In this document: piece by piece, positions 10,511-19,417 of the stretch | Numbering within the stretch: the stretch's first letter is position 1 | Layout: each line of letters begins with the position of its first letter | Assembly (NCBI RefSeq): GCF_011045125.1 | Contig: NZ_JAAKZF010000007.1 | Location: 62,001-126,000 of the forward strand | Length of the DNA: 64,000 nucleotides | Direction of reading: 5' to 3' | Source: Allomesorhizobium camelthorni | GTDB lineage: Bacteria > Pseudomonadota > Alphaproteobacteria > Rhizobiales > Rhizobiaceae | Program-made: the position numbers and the translations under genes | Notes under the pieces: generated by a model | The model's database searches: none | What the model saw: only the letters and a program-made list of their open reading frames with translations | Told to the model about the DNA's origin: nothing

Positions 10511-10586
10511 GGGGCCATAGCTCAGCTGGGAGAGCGCCTGCATGGCATGCAGGAGGTCAGCGGTTCGATCCCGCTTGGCTCCACCA
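10511..10586 (+). tRNA. tRNA-Ala, anticodon GGC
   Basis: A 76-nt cloverleaf with encoded CCA. Acceptor arm GGGGCCA pairs with TGGCTCC (one G-U). The D-arm contains AGCTCAGCTGGGAGAGC, the anticodon stem CCTGC/GCAGG encloses loop ATGGCAT giving anticodon GGC, and the T-arm has GGTTCGATCC. Reads GCC/GCU codons. Confidence 0.97.
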
Positions 10587-10692
10587 AATTTCGACGGGTT
10601 AACGGCCCGTAGATTTTTTCAACATCATGTGTGGGCAATGCGGTTCGATGGCTTCACCGAAGGATGGCAAGCCGGAGAAGGCTCGACCGGAA

Positions 10693-11052
10693 ATGATGCG
10701 AACCGCTAAGATTTGGATCGCGGTAGGCGTTGTGGCGGCAATGGTCGCCGGTTGCACGACCTCGCCCGCCGACTATGCAGCCACGCTCTCGATCCAAGAC
10801 CCAAAATGGCGTTCGCCGCAGTGCGAACAAATCCGCGTGCAGGCTTTGAACTACAAGGAGAGGAACCTCAACTGGACGGCCGGTCTCTTGATTGGCCCGT
10901 ATGGGCTTGCGCTCGTAGCAGCTGGCAAAGAGCACCAGGAAAAGCAACGAAAGCTACTCGCCCGCGAGATGCATATGCGATGCTCAAGTCTACCATTGCC
11001 GAAGAATCTGCAGATCGACCCGTCGACCGCGCAAGCGAGTAGTTCCAGCTAG
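10693..11052 (+). CDS. Small hypothetical lipoprotein
   Basis: A 119-residue protein with a lipoprotein signal: MMRTAKIWIAVGVVAAMVAG followed by a cysteine (lipobox VAGC), so it is probably processed by signal peptidase II and anchored in a membrane. The mature part begins TTSPADYAATLSIQDPKW, has two further cysteines and a short hydrophobic stretch (LLIGPYGLALVAAG), and ends in a low-complexity serine tail. I do not recognise a characterised family. The ATG at 10693 is chosen because it begins the signal peptide; the frame is open upstream to 10627. It stands alone between tRNA-Ala and a convergent BKACE gene. Confidence 0.65.
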   Translation: MMRTAKIWIAVGVVAAMVAGCTTSPADYAATLSIQDPKWRSPQCEQIRVQALNYKERNLNWTAGLLIGPYGLALVAAGKEHQEKQRKLLAREMHMRCSSLPLPKNLQIDPSTAQASSSS

Positions 11053-11069
11053 GCCCACCCGACGCCTGA

Positions 11070-11915
11070 TCAGACGATCCGCTGCCAGTCCTGGCGCAGT
11101 TCTTCCGCGGTCGCGGGGCGCAGACCGCAGGCGCAGACAGCCGCAGCAGCAGCCGCTACCAGTTGCGCATTGTCCCACGCCTGCGAACCGTCGTGTAGGA
11201 ATAGATTGTTTTCAAACCCGACCCTCACATGGCCGCCGAGCAGCGCTCCGGCCGTGACGCAGGCAGTCTCGCGCGCGCCGAAAGCGCCGACCGACCAGTG
11301 GCCAAAGCGCGGCATGCCGGGCGCTAGGAACGGCAGGAGGTCGCCGGGCGACGATCTCTGGCCGGCGGTATAGCGGCCGAGCACGTACAGCACCGGAATA
11401 TCCTCGAACGGGACCAGGCCTCGCGCCTTAAGTCCGGCGAGCTTTACCGCCTCTTCGGGCGTGTAGAGGATGATCTGCGGCATGATTTTTTCACGGCGCA
11501 GCCAGCCCAGAAACTCCGCGAAACCGGCCTCGTGGCTCTCGTCCGGCAGCAATTCCCTCAGCGCGAGCGACACCGCCTCCGGCCGCACCTTGCGAACCAC
11601 CTCCATCTGCTCGGCGGGCGAATATATGCCAAGCGCCTCGCTGGTGATCTGGATCACCAGCCGGTCATCCACGGCAGCACGGATCGCGGCAATCGCGGCG
11701 CGATAGGCATCGGCGTCCAGTAGATGCCCGCCTTCCAGGTCGCGCACATGCGCATGTATCATCGACGCGCCCGCCTCCAGGCAGCTTGCAGCCGTCGCGG
11801 CAAGTTCATCCGGCGTCATGGGCAGCGCCGGGTGGTCGGCCTTGGTGCGCCGGCCGCCGTTGGGCGCGACCGCGATGGCGACGGGAGCGGCAACGTTCAG
11901 GTCAGGTTCGGTCAC
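11070..11915 (-). CDS. BKACE family beta-keto acid cleavage enzyme (DUF849)
   Basis: A 281-residue TIM-barrel enzyme of the beta-keto acid cleavage family, first known from 3-keto-5-aminohexanoate cleavage in lysine fermentation. These enzymes condense a beta-keto acid with acetyl-CoA to give acetoacetate and a new CoA thioester. Zinc-ligand motif HAHVRD is at 54-59, with VAPNGGRRTK at the N-terminus and VGFENNLFLHDG near the C-terminus matching the family. Start is GTG at 11915. It is divergent from an aminotransferase gene across a palindromic site, and a transporter cluster follows, so it probably processes a keto acid made by that aminotransferase. The actual substrate is not deducible here. 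Confidence 0.88.
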   Translation of the reverse strand: MTEPDLNVAAPVAIAVAPNGGRRTKADHPALPMTPDELAATAASCLEAGASMIHAHVRDLEGGHLLDADAYRAAIAAIRAAVDDRLVIQITSEALGIYSPAEQMEVVRKVRPEAVSLALRELLPDESHEAGFAEFLGWLRREKIMPQIILYTPEEAVKLAGLKARGLVPFEDIPVLYVLGRYTAGQRSSPGDLLPFLAPGMPRFGHWSVGAFGARETACVTAGALLGGHVRVGFENNLFLHDGSQAWDNAQLVAAAAAAVCACGLRPATAEELRQDWQRIV

Positions 11916-11947
11916 GCGATCAATCCATTTGTTTCATTTCAAGCGAT

Positions 11948-11967
11948 GATGTAACATATGTTGCATC
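11948..11967. promoter_or_regulatory. Palindromic operator candidate between BKACE and aminotransferase genes
   Basis: GATGTAACAT and ATGTTGCATC form a 20-bp inverted repeat with one mismatched pair, in the divergent intergenic region 33 bases from the BKACE start and 57 bases from the aminotransferase start. The 8-mer ATGTAACA also occurs at 14225-14232 at the start of the RpiR regulator gene, making RpiR the natural candidate ligand. This assignment is inferred. Confidence 0.5.
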
Positions 11968-12023
11968 TTTCCGGCGGCGGGTCTAGGTTCTTGCCGTAAT
12001 CTAGCCGGCCCTCCGAGGACATC

Positions 12024-13349
12024 ATGACCAAAATCCTGCATCGCCAGATCCATGCCAGCCTGCCGGTGGCCGTCGGCGGCCAGGGGGCGCATCTCCTCGA
12101 TGCCGACGGGCGTTCCTACATCGACGCTTCGGGCGGCGCGGCGGTGTCGTGCCTCGGCCACGGCCATCCGGATGTGACCGCGGCTTTGCATGCCCAGGCG
12201 GACAGGCTCGCCTATGCGCATACGAGCTTCTTCACCAACGAGCCCGCCGAGCGGCTGGCCGAGATGCTGGTGGCGGGCGCACCGCAGGGCATCAGCCATG
12301 CCTACTTCGTCTCCGGCGGCTCGGAGGCGATCGAGGCGGCGCTGAAGATGGCGCGGCAGTATTTCGTCGAGACCGGTGAGCCGCAGCGGCGCAATATCAT
12401 CGCCCGCCGCCAGAGCTACCACGGCAACACGCTCGGCGCGCTGGCCACCGGCGGAAACGAAATGCGGCGCACGCAGTTTCGCCCGCTGCTGATCGAGACG
12501 CACCACATCGACCCCTGCTACGCCTATCGGTTCCAGGAGCCGGGCGAGAGCGACGAAAGCTATGCCGCGCGCGCCGCGCAGGCGCTGGAAGACAAGGTGC
12601 TGGAGCTTGGCCCGGAGACGGTGATGGCCTTCGTGGCGGAGCCGGTGGTCGGCGCGACGGCGGGCGCGGTGCCGCCGGTCGCCGACTACTTGAAGCGCAT
12701 CCGCGCCATCTGCGACCGCTACGGCATCCTGCTGATCCTCGACGAGGTGATGTGCGGCATGGGCCGCACCGGCACGCTGCACGCCTGCGAGCAGGATGGC
12801 GTCGCGCCCGACCTGATGACGGTGGCGAAAGGGCTCGGCGGCGGCTACCAGCCGATCGGCGCGGTGCTGCTCAGCCAAAAGATTTTCGACGCCTTCGCCA
12901 ACGGCTCCGGCCTGTTCCAGCACGGCCACACCTATATCTGCCATCCGATGGCCTGCGCCGCCGCGCTGGCCGTCCAGGAGGTCATTGCGCGCGACGATCT
13001 GCTCGCCAATGTCCGGGCCATGGGAGCGCATCTTTCGCGGCGGCTCGGCGAACGCTTCGGCAATCATGCGCATGTCGGCGACATCCGCGGGCGCGGCCTG
13101 TTCATGGGCGTCGAGCTGGTCCAGGACCGCTCCACCAAAGCGCCCTTCGACCCGAAGCTGAAGCTCAATGCGAAGATCAAGCGCGAGGCGATGGCGCGAG
13201 GCCTTGCGGCCTATCCCGGCGGCGGCACGATCGACGGCGTAAACGGCGACCACGTGCTGATCGCTCCACCCTTCATCATAGACGCCGCGACGATCGATGC
13301 CGTCGTCGAACGGCTCGGCGACGCAATCGACGCAGCTGTCACCGTATAG
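12024..13349 (+). CDS. Class III pyridoxal phosphate aminotransferase
   Basis: A 441-residue fold-type I aminotransferase of the omega/class III family (relatives include BioA, 4-aminobutyrate and beta-alanine aminotransferases). Cofactor contacts are visible: GGSEAIEAALKMARQY for the phosphate-binding region, LILDEVMCGMGRTG with the pyridine-nitrogen aspartate (D240), and the Schiff-base lysine in TVAKGLGGGYQPIGA (K269). It probably removes the amino group of the transported compound, producing a keto acid for the divergent BKACE enzyme. The gene starts 108 bases from the BKACE start with a palindromic site between them, and converges on the RpiR regulator with a four-base gap. Amino donor specificity is not predictable. 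Confidence 0.88.
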   Translation: MTKILHRQIHASLPVAVGGQGAHLLDADGRSYIDASGGAAVSCLGHGHPDVTAALHAQADRLAYAHTSFFTNEPAERLAEMLVAGAPQGISHAYFVSGGSEAIEAALKMARQYFVETGEPQRRNIIARRQSYHGNTLGALATGGNEMRRTQFRPLLIETHHIDPCYAYRFQEPGESDESYAARAAQALEDKVLELGPETVMAFVAEPVVGATAGAVPPVADYLKRIRAICDRYGILLILDEVMCGMGRTGTLHACEQDGVAPDLMTVAKGLGGGYQPIGAVLLSQKIFDAFANGSGLFQHGHTYICHPMACAAALAVQEVIARDDLLANVRAMGAHLSRRLGERFGNHAHVGDIRGRGLFMGVELVQDRSTKAPFDPKLKLNAKIKREAMARGLAAYPGGGTIDGVNGDHVLIAPPFIIDAATIDAVVERLGDAIDAAVTV

Positions 13350-13353
13350 GCTT

Positions 13354-14226
13354 TCACTCCGCCAGATACGCGCCGAAAGCCTGCAGCTCCAGTTCCGTCT
13401 CCCTGACCCGCTCGGCGGCGGCCGGACCGCTGCGCGCCAGCATCGTCGCGGCGAGAGCTTCGACGATGGCCATTGCGGCCGCCACGGAAGGGAAGAAGGA
13501 CGGACTGTCGGTCGAGAAGCGCAAGGTTACCTCCGCATGCCGTGCGACCGGGGCCGCCATGCTGTCGGCGATTGCGACGATAGGCACGCCATGCCGCCGC
13601 GCCGCTTCCACCACCGGCCCGAGTTCGCGCGAATAGGGCGAAAAGCCGATCGCCACGATGGCTTCCCTCTTACCGAGCGCAGCCAGTTCCGCCTCCAGCG
13701 CGCCGCCGTCGCCGCCGAGCAGCGTGATGTCGCGCCGGAACATCCGGCAGAGATAGACGAGCGCGTGGGCCGGTGCGCGGCAGCTGCGGAATCCGGCGAC
13801 GCGTATGCGCTGCGCCCGCTCCAGTATGGCGCAGGCCCTGGCGATTTCGTCGCCGCCGTTGACCGCTTCGGCCGCGGCGAGATTGGCCGATATCGTCCGC
13901 AGCGATTCAGCGAAGATCGCTTCTGCTCCGCGCTTCACCAGTGCATCGGCCTTGGCCGCGAAGGGCGCGTTGCCTGAGCGCAGGCGATCCTCGAAAGGTT
14001 TTCGCAGCGCCGCCCAGTCGCCAAAACCCAGCCGCCGCGCCAGCCGCACGAATGTCGTGGGCGTCACCTCCGAGCGCGAGGCCAGCACCCGCATCGACAC
14101 CAGCGCCACCTCGTCGGGATGATCGACCAGGAAACGCGCCGCCTTGCGCAGTTCCGAGCTCAGTTCGGGCAGATCGGCCAGTATGCGGCCCTGGACCTCC
14201 TCGAAACCCGTGTCGCGCCCATCCAT
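13354..14226 (-). CDS. MurR/RpiR family transcriptional regulator
   Basis: A 290-residue regulator. The N-terminal helix-turn-helix (about 20-80) includes RVLASRSEVTPTTFVRLARR, the RpiR recognition region, and the C-terminal half is a SIS sugar-isomerase-like domain with RIRVAGFRSCRAPAHALVYL and VAIGFSPYSREL. Such proteins sense phosphosugars or small metabolites. The ATG at 14226 is used because the family similarity begins right after it; the frame is open up to 14733 without similarity. It is divergent from the TAXI binding-protein gene and so probably controls the transporter and the neighbouring catabolic genes. An ATGTAACA sequence at its start codon repeats part of the 11948 palindrome. 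Confidence 0.88.
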   Translation of the reverse strand: MDGRDTGFEEVQGRILADLPELSSELRKAARFLVDHPDEVALVSMRVLASRSEVTPTTFVRLARRLGFGDWAALRKPFEDRLRSGNAPFAAKADALVKRGAEAIFAESLRTISANLAAAEAVNGGDEIARACAILERAQRIRVAGFRSCRAPAHALVYLCRMFRRDITLLGGDGGALEAELAALGKREAIVAIGFSPYSRELGPVVEAARRHGVPIVAIADSMAAPVARHAEVTLRFSTDSPSFFPSVAAAMAIVEALAATMLARSGPAAAERVRETELELQAFGAYLAE

Positions 14227-14340
14227 GTAACAAGTATTCCCCTTGATTGATAAAGCGCAACAATCGTAGCATGGCGCGACGTGCCTTCGATACAAAAAGC
14301 GCGATGGCCGCATCGGCACGCAACACCAAGGGAGAACTAG

Positions 14341-15324
14341 ATGAAACATGACCGCATTATGCATCGCGGAGCGCAGGCCGTGGCCTTGTCGGCCGCGCTG
14401 CTGTTTTCTGGCGGCGCGATGGCGCAGCAGAATTTCGTGACGATCGGCACCGGCGGCGTGACAGGCGTCTATTACGCCGCTGGCGGCGCGATCTGCCGGC
14501 TGCTGAACAAGGATCGCAAGACCCACGGCATCCGTTGCTCGGTGGAATCGACCGGCGGCTCGGCCTTCAACGTCAACACGATCAAGGAAGGCGAACTCGA
14601 CTTCGGCATGGCCCAGTCGGACGTCCAGTACAACGCATCGAAGGGCGAGGAATCCTTCAAGGACGGCGGCGCGCATACCGATCTGAGGGCCGTGTTCTCG
14701 ATCCATCCGGAACCCTTCACCGTGCTGGCGCATCCGAATGCGAACATAACCAAGTTCGAGGACTTCAAGGGCAAGCGCTTCAATGTCGGAAACCCCGGCT
14801 CAGGCACCCGGTCCTCGATGGAGCGCCTGCTCGGCGCCATGGACTGGACCTTGGCCGACTTCTCGCTCGCTTCGGAACTGAAGGCCGACGAGCACGGCCC
14901 GGCGCTCTGCGACGGCAAGATCGACGGCTTCTTCTACGGCGTCGGCCATCCTTCGGCCAACATCCAGGATCCGACGACCACCTGCGCCGCGAAGCTGGTG
15001 CCGCTGACGGGCGAAGTGGTCGACAAGCTTGTCGCCGACAACCCCTATTACGCCAAGGCGACCATTCCGGGTGGTCTTTACAACAACAACCCCGACGACG
15101 TCGAAACCTTCGGCGTCCTCGCCACGCTGGTCACCTCGGCCAATGTTCCCGAGGAGACAGTGTACCAGCTCGTGAAATCGACGTTCGAGAATTTCGACGA
15201 GTTCAAGTCGCTGCACCCGGCATTCGCCAATCTCGACCCGGAGAAGATGGTCGCTGACGGAAATTCGGCGCCTCTGCACCCCGGCGCGGAAAAGTACTAC
15301 AAGGAAAAGGGCTGGCTGAAGTAA
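14341..15324 (+). CDS. TAXI family TRAP transporter solute-binding protein
   Basis: A 327-residue periplasmic binding protein with a Sec signal peptide ending in GGAMA near residue 28. The mature start [20 protein letters not shown] is the hallmark of the TRAP-associated extracytoplasmic immunogenic (TAXI) family, and [29 protein letters not shown] and [15 protein letters not shown] follow at family positions. It delivers an organic acid or amino acid to the membrane subunit encoded 75 bases downstream. GGAGAA lies just before the ATG as a ribosome-binding site. The ligand of this particular protein is unknown. Confidence 0.94.
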   Translation: MKHDRIMHRGAQAVALSAALLFSGGAMAQQNFVTIGTGGVTGVYYAAGGAICRLLNKDRKTHGIRCSVESTGGSAFNVNTIKEGELDFGMAQSDVQYNASKGEESFKDGGAHTDLRAVFSIHPEPFTVLAHPNANITKFEDFKGKRFNVGNPGSGTRSSMERLLGAMDWTLADFSLASELKADEHGPALCDGKIDGFFYGVGHPSANIQDPTTTCAAKLVPLTGEVVDKLVADNPYYAKATIPGGLYNNNPDDVETFGVLATLVTSANVPEETVYQLVKSTFENFDEFKSLHPAFANLDPEKMVADGNSAPLHPGAEKYYKEKGWLK

Positions 15325-15399
15325 GCTTCGCAACCTGACGATACGCCGGCGGGTTCGTGGGGAGCCTGCCGGCGACAATCCATAAAAAGGGAGGGCGTC

Positions 15400-17994
15400 A
15401 TGAGCGAAGTCAAGGAACAGACGGCCGACGTAGACCTCGAGCAACTCGAGCAACTGGTAGCCGAGGTCGATACGGGCGGGCGCCATGCGGCCGGGCTCAC
15501 CGGACAGGTGCTGCTTTGGGTAGCGGTCGCCTGGTCGCTGTTCCAGCTCTGGTACGCCTCGCCCCTGGCTTTCGTTTTCGGCTTCGGCATCCTTAACGAT
15601 ACTGAGGCCCGCGCCATCCATCTCGGTTTCGCGCTGTTCCTGACCTTCACCGCCTATCCGGCGCTCAGATCCTCGCCGCGCGATCGCGTTCCCCTTCTGG
15701 ATTGGGTATTAGCGTTCGTCGGCGCCTTTGCCGGCGCCTATTTGTTCCTGTTCTACGTCCAGCTTTCCGGGCGTCCGGGCCAGCCGACGACGCTCGACCT
15801 CGTCACCGGCACGGTCGGCATCCTGCTTCTCCTCGAAGCGACCCGCCGCGCGCTCGGCCTGCCCATGGTCATCGTCGCTTCGGTGTTCATCTTCTACACC
15901 TTTGCCGGCCAGTACATGCCGGATGTTATCCAGCATCGCGGCGCCTCGCTGGTCAAATTCCTCAACCATCAATGGCTGACCACGGAGGGCGTGTTCGGCA
16001 TCGCGCTCGGCGTCTCGACAAGCTTCGTCTTCCTGTTTGTGCTGTTCGGCACGCTTCTGGAAAAGGCCGGCGCGGGCAACTGGATGATGCAGATCTCGAT
16101 CGCTCTGCTCGGCCATCTGCGTGGCGGCCCGGCAAAGGTTGCGGTGGTCTCCTCGGCGCTGAACGGTGTCGTCTCCGGCTCGTCCGTGTCCAATGTTGTC
16201 TCCGGCGGCATCTTCACCATACCGCTGATGAAGCGCACCGGCCTGTCCGGCGTGAAGGCCGGCGCGATCGAGGCGACCGCGTCGATCAACGGCCAGATCA
16301 TGCCGCCGGTCATGGGCGCGGCGGCCTTCCTGATGGTCGAGTATGTCGGCATCCCGTATGCGGAGATCGTCAAGCATGCGGTGCTGCCGGCCGTGTTCTC
16401 CTATCTGGCGCTGCTTTACATGGTGCATCTGGAAGCGGTGAAGCTCGACATGCAGCCTATACCGCAACGTCCGACGCCGCGGCGGGAGCGCTGGCTGCGC
16501 ATGGGGCTCGGGCTTTCCGGCAGCATCCTCGCGGTCTGCATCCTTTACTATGGCATCGTCGCCATCCAGGCCACCTTCGGCACAGCCGCGCCGACCCTGC
16601 TCGCCATAGCCGGCATCGTCCTCTACGTCGCGACAATCTGGTATTCGTCGCGCTATCCGGACCTGGAACTCGACGACCCGAACGCGCCGATTTTGGAACT
16701 GCCGCGCGCCTGGGACGTGACCCGGACCGGGCTGGACTTTCTCATACCCATCGCCGTTCTGCTCTGGTGCCTGATGGTCGAGCAGCTTTCGCCCGGCCTG
16801 TCGGCCTTCTGGGCGACGGTCACGATCCTCGGCATCGTCGCCACCCGCAGGCCGCTTATGGCGATTTTCCGGAAGGAGCATTTCCCAAGCTCGGTGCGCG
16901 CCGCAGCATGGGATCTGACCGACGGATTGGCGCTCGGCGCGCGCAACATGATCGGCATCGGGGTCGCCACCGCCACGGCGGGCATCGTCGTCGGCACGAT
17001 CACGCTGACCGGCCTCGGACTGATGATGACGGAACTTGTCGAGTTCATCTCGGGCGGCAACGTCATCCTGATGCTGATCCTCGTCGCCGCGATCAGCCTC
17101 GTGCTCGGCATGGGCATTCCGACGACGGCCAACTACATACTGGTGGCGACGCTGATGGCGCCGGTGGTGGTCGATCTCGGCGCGCAGGCGGGGCTGGCGA
17201 TCCCGCTGATCGCCGTGCATCTCTTCGTCTTCTATTTCGGCATCATGGCCGACATCACGCCGCCGGTCGGGCTTGCCGCCTTCGCCGCGGCGGCGATTTC
17301 CAAGGAAGACCCTATCGCCACCGGTTTCCAGGGTGCGTTCTATTCGCTGCGCACGGCGATCCTGCCCTTCGTCTTCATCTTCAATCCAGCCATACTGCTG
17401 ATCGGCGTCGACACCTGGCCGCAGACGATATGGGTCGCCGCGGTCTCGCTCGCCGCCATCCTGATCTTCTCGGCGGCGACGATGAACTTTTTCGTGACGA
17501 AGAGCAGGCTCTGGGAAAGCGCTGTCCTGCTGCTCGTCTGCTTCACCCTGTTCCGGCCGGACTGGTGGCTGAACCAGGTGTCGCCTCCCTATGACGAGTT
17601 GCCGGCCAGCGAGTTCCTGTCGGCGGTCGAGCAGGCGCCGGAGGATGCTCGGATCAACTTCATCGTCGAGGGCATCGACCTGATGGGCGACGACGTGCGC
17701 AAGACGGTCAACGTGCCGCTCGGCGAGCCGGCCGAGCCGCTGGAGCGGCTGCGTGCCATCGGCCTCACGGTCACTCCGGCCGGCGATACGCTGATGATCA
17801 CCAATGTCGCCTTCGGCTCCTATGCCAAGCGCATCGGACTCGATGTGGGCTACGATGTCACGGCCGTTCTGAAAAAGGCCGACCAGCCGTCCAGCCTGAT
17901 CCCTGTCGGAGCGGCACTGGCGGCAACCGCACTTATTGCCGGGCTGCAACTTGCCCGCAAGCGCGCGGCGGCTCGGGAATCGCCGGCGGCCTGA
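15400..17994 (+). CDS. TRAP transporter fused permease (4TM-12TM)
   Basis: An 864-residue inner-membrane protein combining the small and large TRAP membrane subunits, as is usual for TAXI systems. After a hydrophilic N-terminus, membrane segments start near residue 35. The large-subunit core has GSSVSNVVSGGIFTIPLMKR with INGQIMPPVMGAAAFLM, and the conserved LGMGIPTTANYILVATL, ITPPVGLAAFAAAAI motifs. The last roughly 150 residues form a soluble domain (DLMGDDVRKTVNVPLGEPAE and GDTLMITNVAFGSYAKRIG) that resembles a PDZ-like or DUF3394 tail seen in this family. It uses ion gradients rather than ATP. It is co-directional with and downstream of the binding-protein gene. Confidence 0.94.
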   Translation: MSEVKEQTADVDLEQLEQLVAEVDTGGRHAAGLTGQVLLWVAVAWSLFQLWYASPLAFVFGFGILNDTEARAIHLGFALFLTFTAYPALRSSPRDRVPLLDWVLAFVGAFAGAYLFLFYVQLSGRPGQPTTLDLVTGTVGILLLLEATRRALGLPMVIVASVFIFYTFAGQYMPDVIQHRGASLVKFLNHQWLTTEGVFGIALGVSTSFVFLFVLFGTLLEKAGAGNWMMQISIALLGHLRGGPAKVAVVSSALNGVVSGSSVSNVVSGGIFTIPLMKRTGLSGVKAGAIEATASINGQIMPPVMGAAAFLMVEYVGIPYAEIVKHAVLPAVFSYLALLYMVHLEAVKLDMQPIPQRPTPRRERWLRMGLGLSGSILAVCILYYGIVAIQATFGTAAPTLLAIAGIVLYVATIWYSSRYPDLELDDPNAPILELPRAWDVTRTGLDFLIPIAVLLWCLMVEQLSPGLSAFWATVTILGIVATRRPLMAIFRKEHFPSSVRAAAWDLTDGLALGARNMIGIGVATATAGIVVGTITLTGLGLMMTELVEFISGGNVILMLILVAAISLVLGMGIPTTANYILVATLMAPVVVDLGAQAGLAIPLIAVHLFVFYFGIMADITPPVGLAAFAAAAISKEDPIATGFQGAFYSLRTAILPFVFIFNPAILLIGVDTWPQTIWVAAVSLAAILIFSAATMNFFVTKSRLWESAVLLLVCFTLFRPDWWLNQVSPPYDELPASEFLSAVEQAPEDARINFIVEGIDLMGDDVRKTVNVPLGEPAEPLERLRAIGLTVTPAGDTLMITNVAFGSYAKRIGLDVGYDVTAVLKKADQPSSLIPVGAALAATALIAGLQLARKRAAARESPAA

Positions 17995-18022
17995 GGCCTC
18001 CCGCATGCCGGCTGGATATTGC

Positions 18023-18047
18023 ATATAACTGGTCCTACCAGTTATAT
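18023..18047. promoter_or_regulatory. Perfect inverted repeat, GntR/FadR-type operator candidate
   Basis: ATATAACTGGT and ACCAGTTATAT are exact reverse complements separated by CCT, placed 21 bases before the ATG of the M24 gene. The core TGGT-N3-ACCA is the form bound by FadR-subfamily GntR regulators. No GntR gene is in the window, so the regulator would be encoded elsewhere. Confidence 0.7.
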
Positions 18048-18068
18048 ATGCGGCCAGGGAGAGAGATC

Positions 18069-19253
18069 ATGAATGCACCTTCCGGCAAAAGTTCCGGCAT
18101 CGGAATCCCGTTCGATCAGGCCCGCGTCGACCGCCTCATGGAAGAGGCCGGCCTCGATGTCCTGGTCGCCACCTCCAAGCACAATGTCCAGTATCTGCTG
18201 GGCGGCTACAAATTCATCTTCTTCGCCGCCATGGATGCGATCGGGCACAGCCGCTATCTGCCGGTCGTCATCTATGAAAAAGGCCGGCCGGAGCATGCCG
18301 CCTATATCGGCAATCGCATGGAAGGCGGCGAGCATCACAACAATCGGTTCTGGACGCCGTCGGTCCACACCGCGACATGGGGGACGCTGGACGCCGCAGG
18401 CCTCGCGATCGAGCACCTCAAGAAGATCGGCAAGGCCGGTGCGCGGATCGGCATCGAGCCGCCATTCCTGCCGGCCGACGCGCATGGCGTGCTGCAGGAC
18501 CGGCTCGACGCGAAGCTGGTGGACGCGACTTCGATGCTGGAAAGGATGAGGGCGCTGAAGACGCCGGAGGAGCTCGATAAGCTTCGCATGGCCTCGGAAC
18601 TGATAACCGATTCCATGCTGGCGGTGTTTGCGGGCCAGGGGCCGGGGTCGACGAAGCAGGAGATCGTCGATGCGCTCCGCCGCGAGGAGACGAACCGCGG
18701 CCTGACCTTCGAATATGCGCTGCTGACGCTTGGCTCGAGCCATAATCGCGCCGTCTCGCCGCAAGCCTGGCAGCCCGGCGAGGTGATGTCGCTCGATTCC
18801 GGCGGCAATTATCACGGCTATATCGGCGACCTCTGCCGCATGGCGGTGCTCGGCGAGCCGGACCAACAATTGCAGGACCTGCTGGCCGAGATCGAAGCGG
18901 TTCAGCAGGCAGCCTTCTCCAGGATCGCGCCCGGCGTTCTCGGCGGCGATATGATCGCCCATGCTGAGGCCGTGCTGAAAGCCTCACCGAGCGCCGCCTC
19001 CACCGACTTCTTCGCGCACGGCATGGGCCTCATCACCCATGAGGCGCCGTTCCTGATGACCAACCACCCGGTGACCTATGAGGGCGTGGATGCTGCGCGG
19101 CCGCTGGAGGCGGGCATGGTGCTATCGGTCGAGACCACCATGCTGCACCCGACGCGTGGCTTCATCAAGCTCGAGGACACGGTCGCGGTGAAGCCCGGCG
19201 GCTATGAGATGTTCGGCGCCCGCGGCAGAGGGTGGAACCGGGGTGGCGGCTGA
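18069..19253 (+). CDS. M24 family metallohydrolase (Xaa-Pro peptidase / creatinase-like fold)
   Basis: A 394-residue pita-bread-fold hydrolase with a creatinase-like N-terminal domain. All five M24 metal ligands are present: D243 (SLDSGG), D254 (IGDLCR), H317 (FAHGMGL), E355 (SVETTM) and E369 (KLEDTV), so it should bind two metal ions. The superfamily includes proline peptidases, creatinase and ectoine hydrolase, and sequence alone does not choose between them. The ATG at 18069 follows GGGAGAGAG and is preferred to an upstream ATG at 18048 that lies beside the operator. It is the last gene of the TRAP cluster, so it may hydrolyse an amide of the imported compound; that is inference. Confidence 0.87.
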   Translation: MNAPSGKSSGIGIPFDQARVDRLMEEAGLDVLVATSKHNVQYLLGGYKFIFFAAMDAIGHSRYLPVVIYEKGRPEHAAYIGNRMEGGEHHNNRFWTPSVHTATWGTLDAAGLAIEHLKKIGKAGARIGIEPPFLPADAHGVLQDRLDAKLVDATSMLERMRALKTPEELDKLRMASELITDSMLAVFAGQGPGSTKQEIVDALRREETNRGLTFEYALLTLGSSHNRAVSPQAWQPGEVMSLDSGGNYHGYIGDLCRMAVLGEPDQQLQDLLAEIEAVQQAAFSRIAPGVLGGDMIAHAEAVLKASPSAASTDFFAHGMGLITHEAPFLMTNHPVTYEGVDAARPLEAGMVLSVETTMLHPTRGFIKLEDTVAVKPGGYEMFGARGRGWNRGGG

Positions 19254-19417
19254 CGAACCGTCGAGCGCGACCGGGCGCTTTATCTCTCCCCTTTGCTATG
19301 CGAGAAGGATAGCCTGACGCCACAGCGCACCTCATCATTGCACGCCGACCAGCCAACTTTCCTTCGCAGGATCATGCTGATAGAAGGCTCGCATTCCTGA
19401 AACGCAAGGACCGCCCG

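Noticed and set aside
15709-18024. A 771-codon open frame on the minus strand
   Set aside because: It lies wholly antisense to the TRAP permease, is rich in Arg/Asp/Gln as expected of a shadow frame in GC-rich DNA, and shows no recognisable domain.
10511-19253. Possible genomic island integrated at tRNA-Ala(GGC)
   Set aside because: No integrase gene is present and no second copy of the tRNA 3' end was found before hisB, so an attachment-site-bounded island is not supported.
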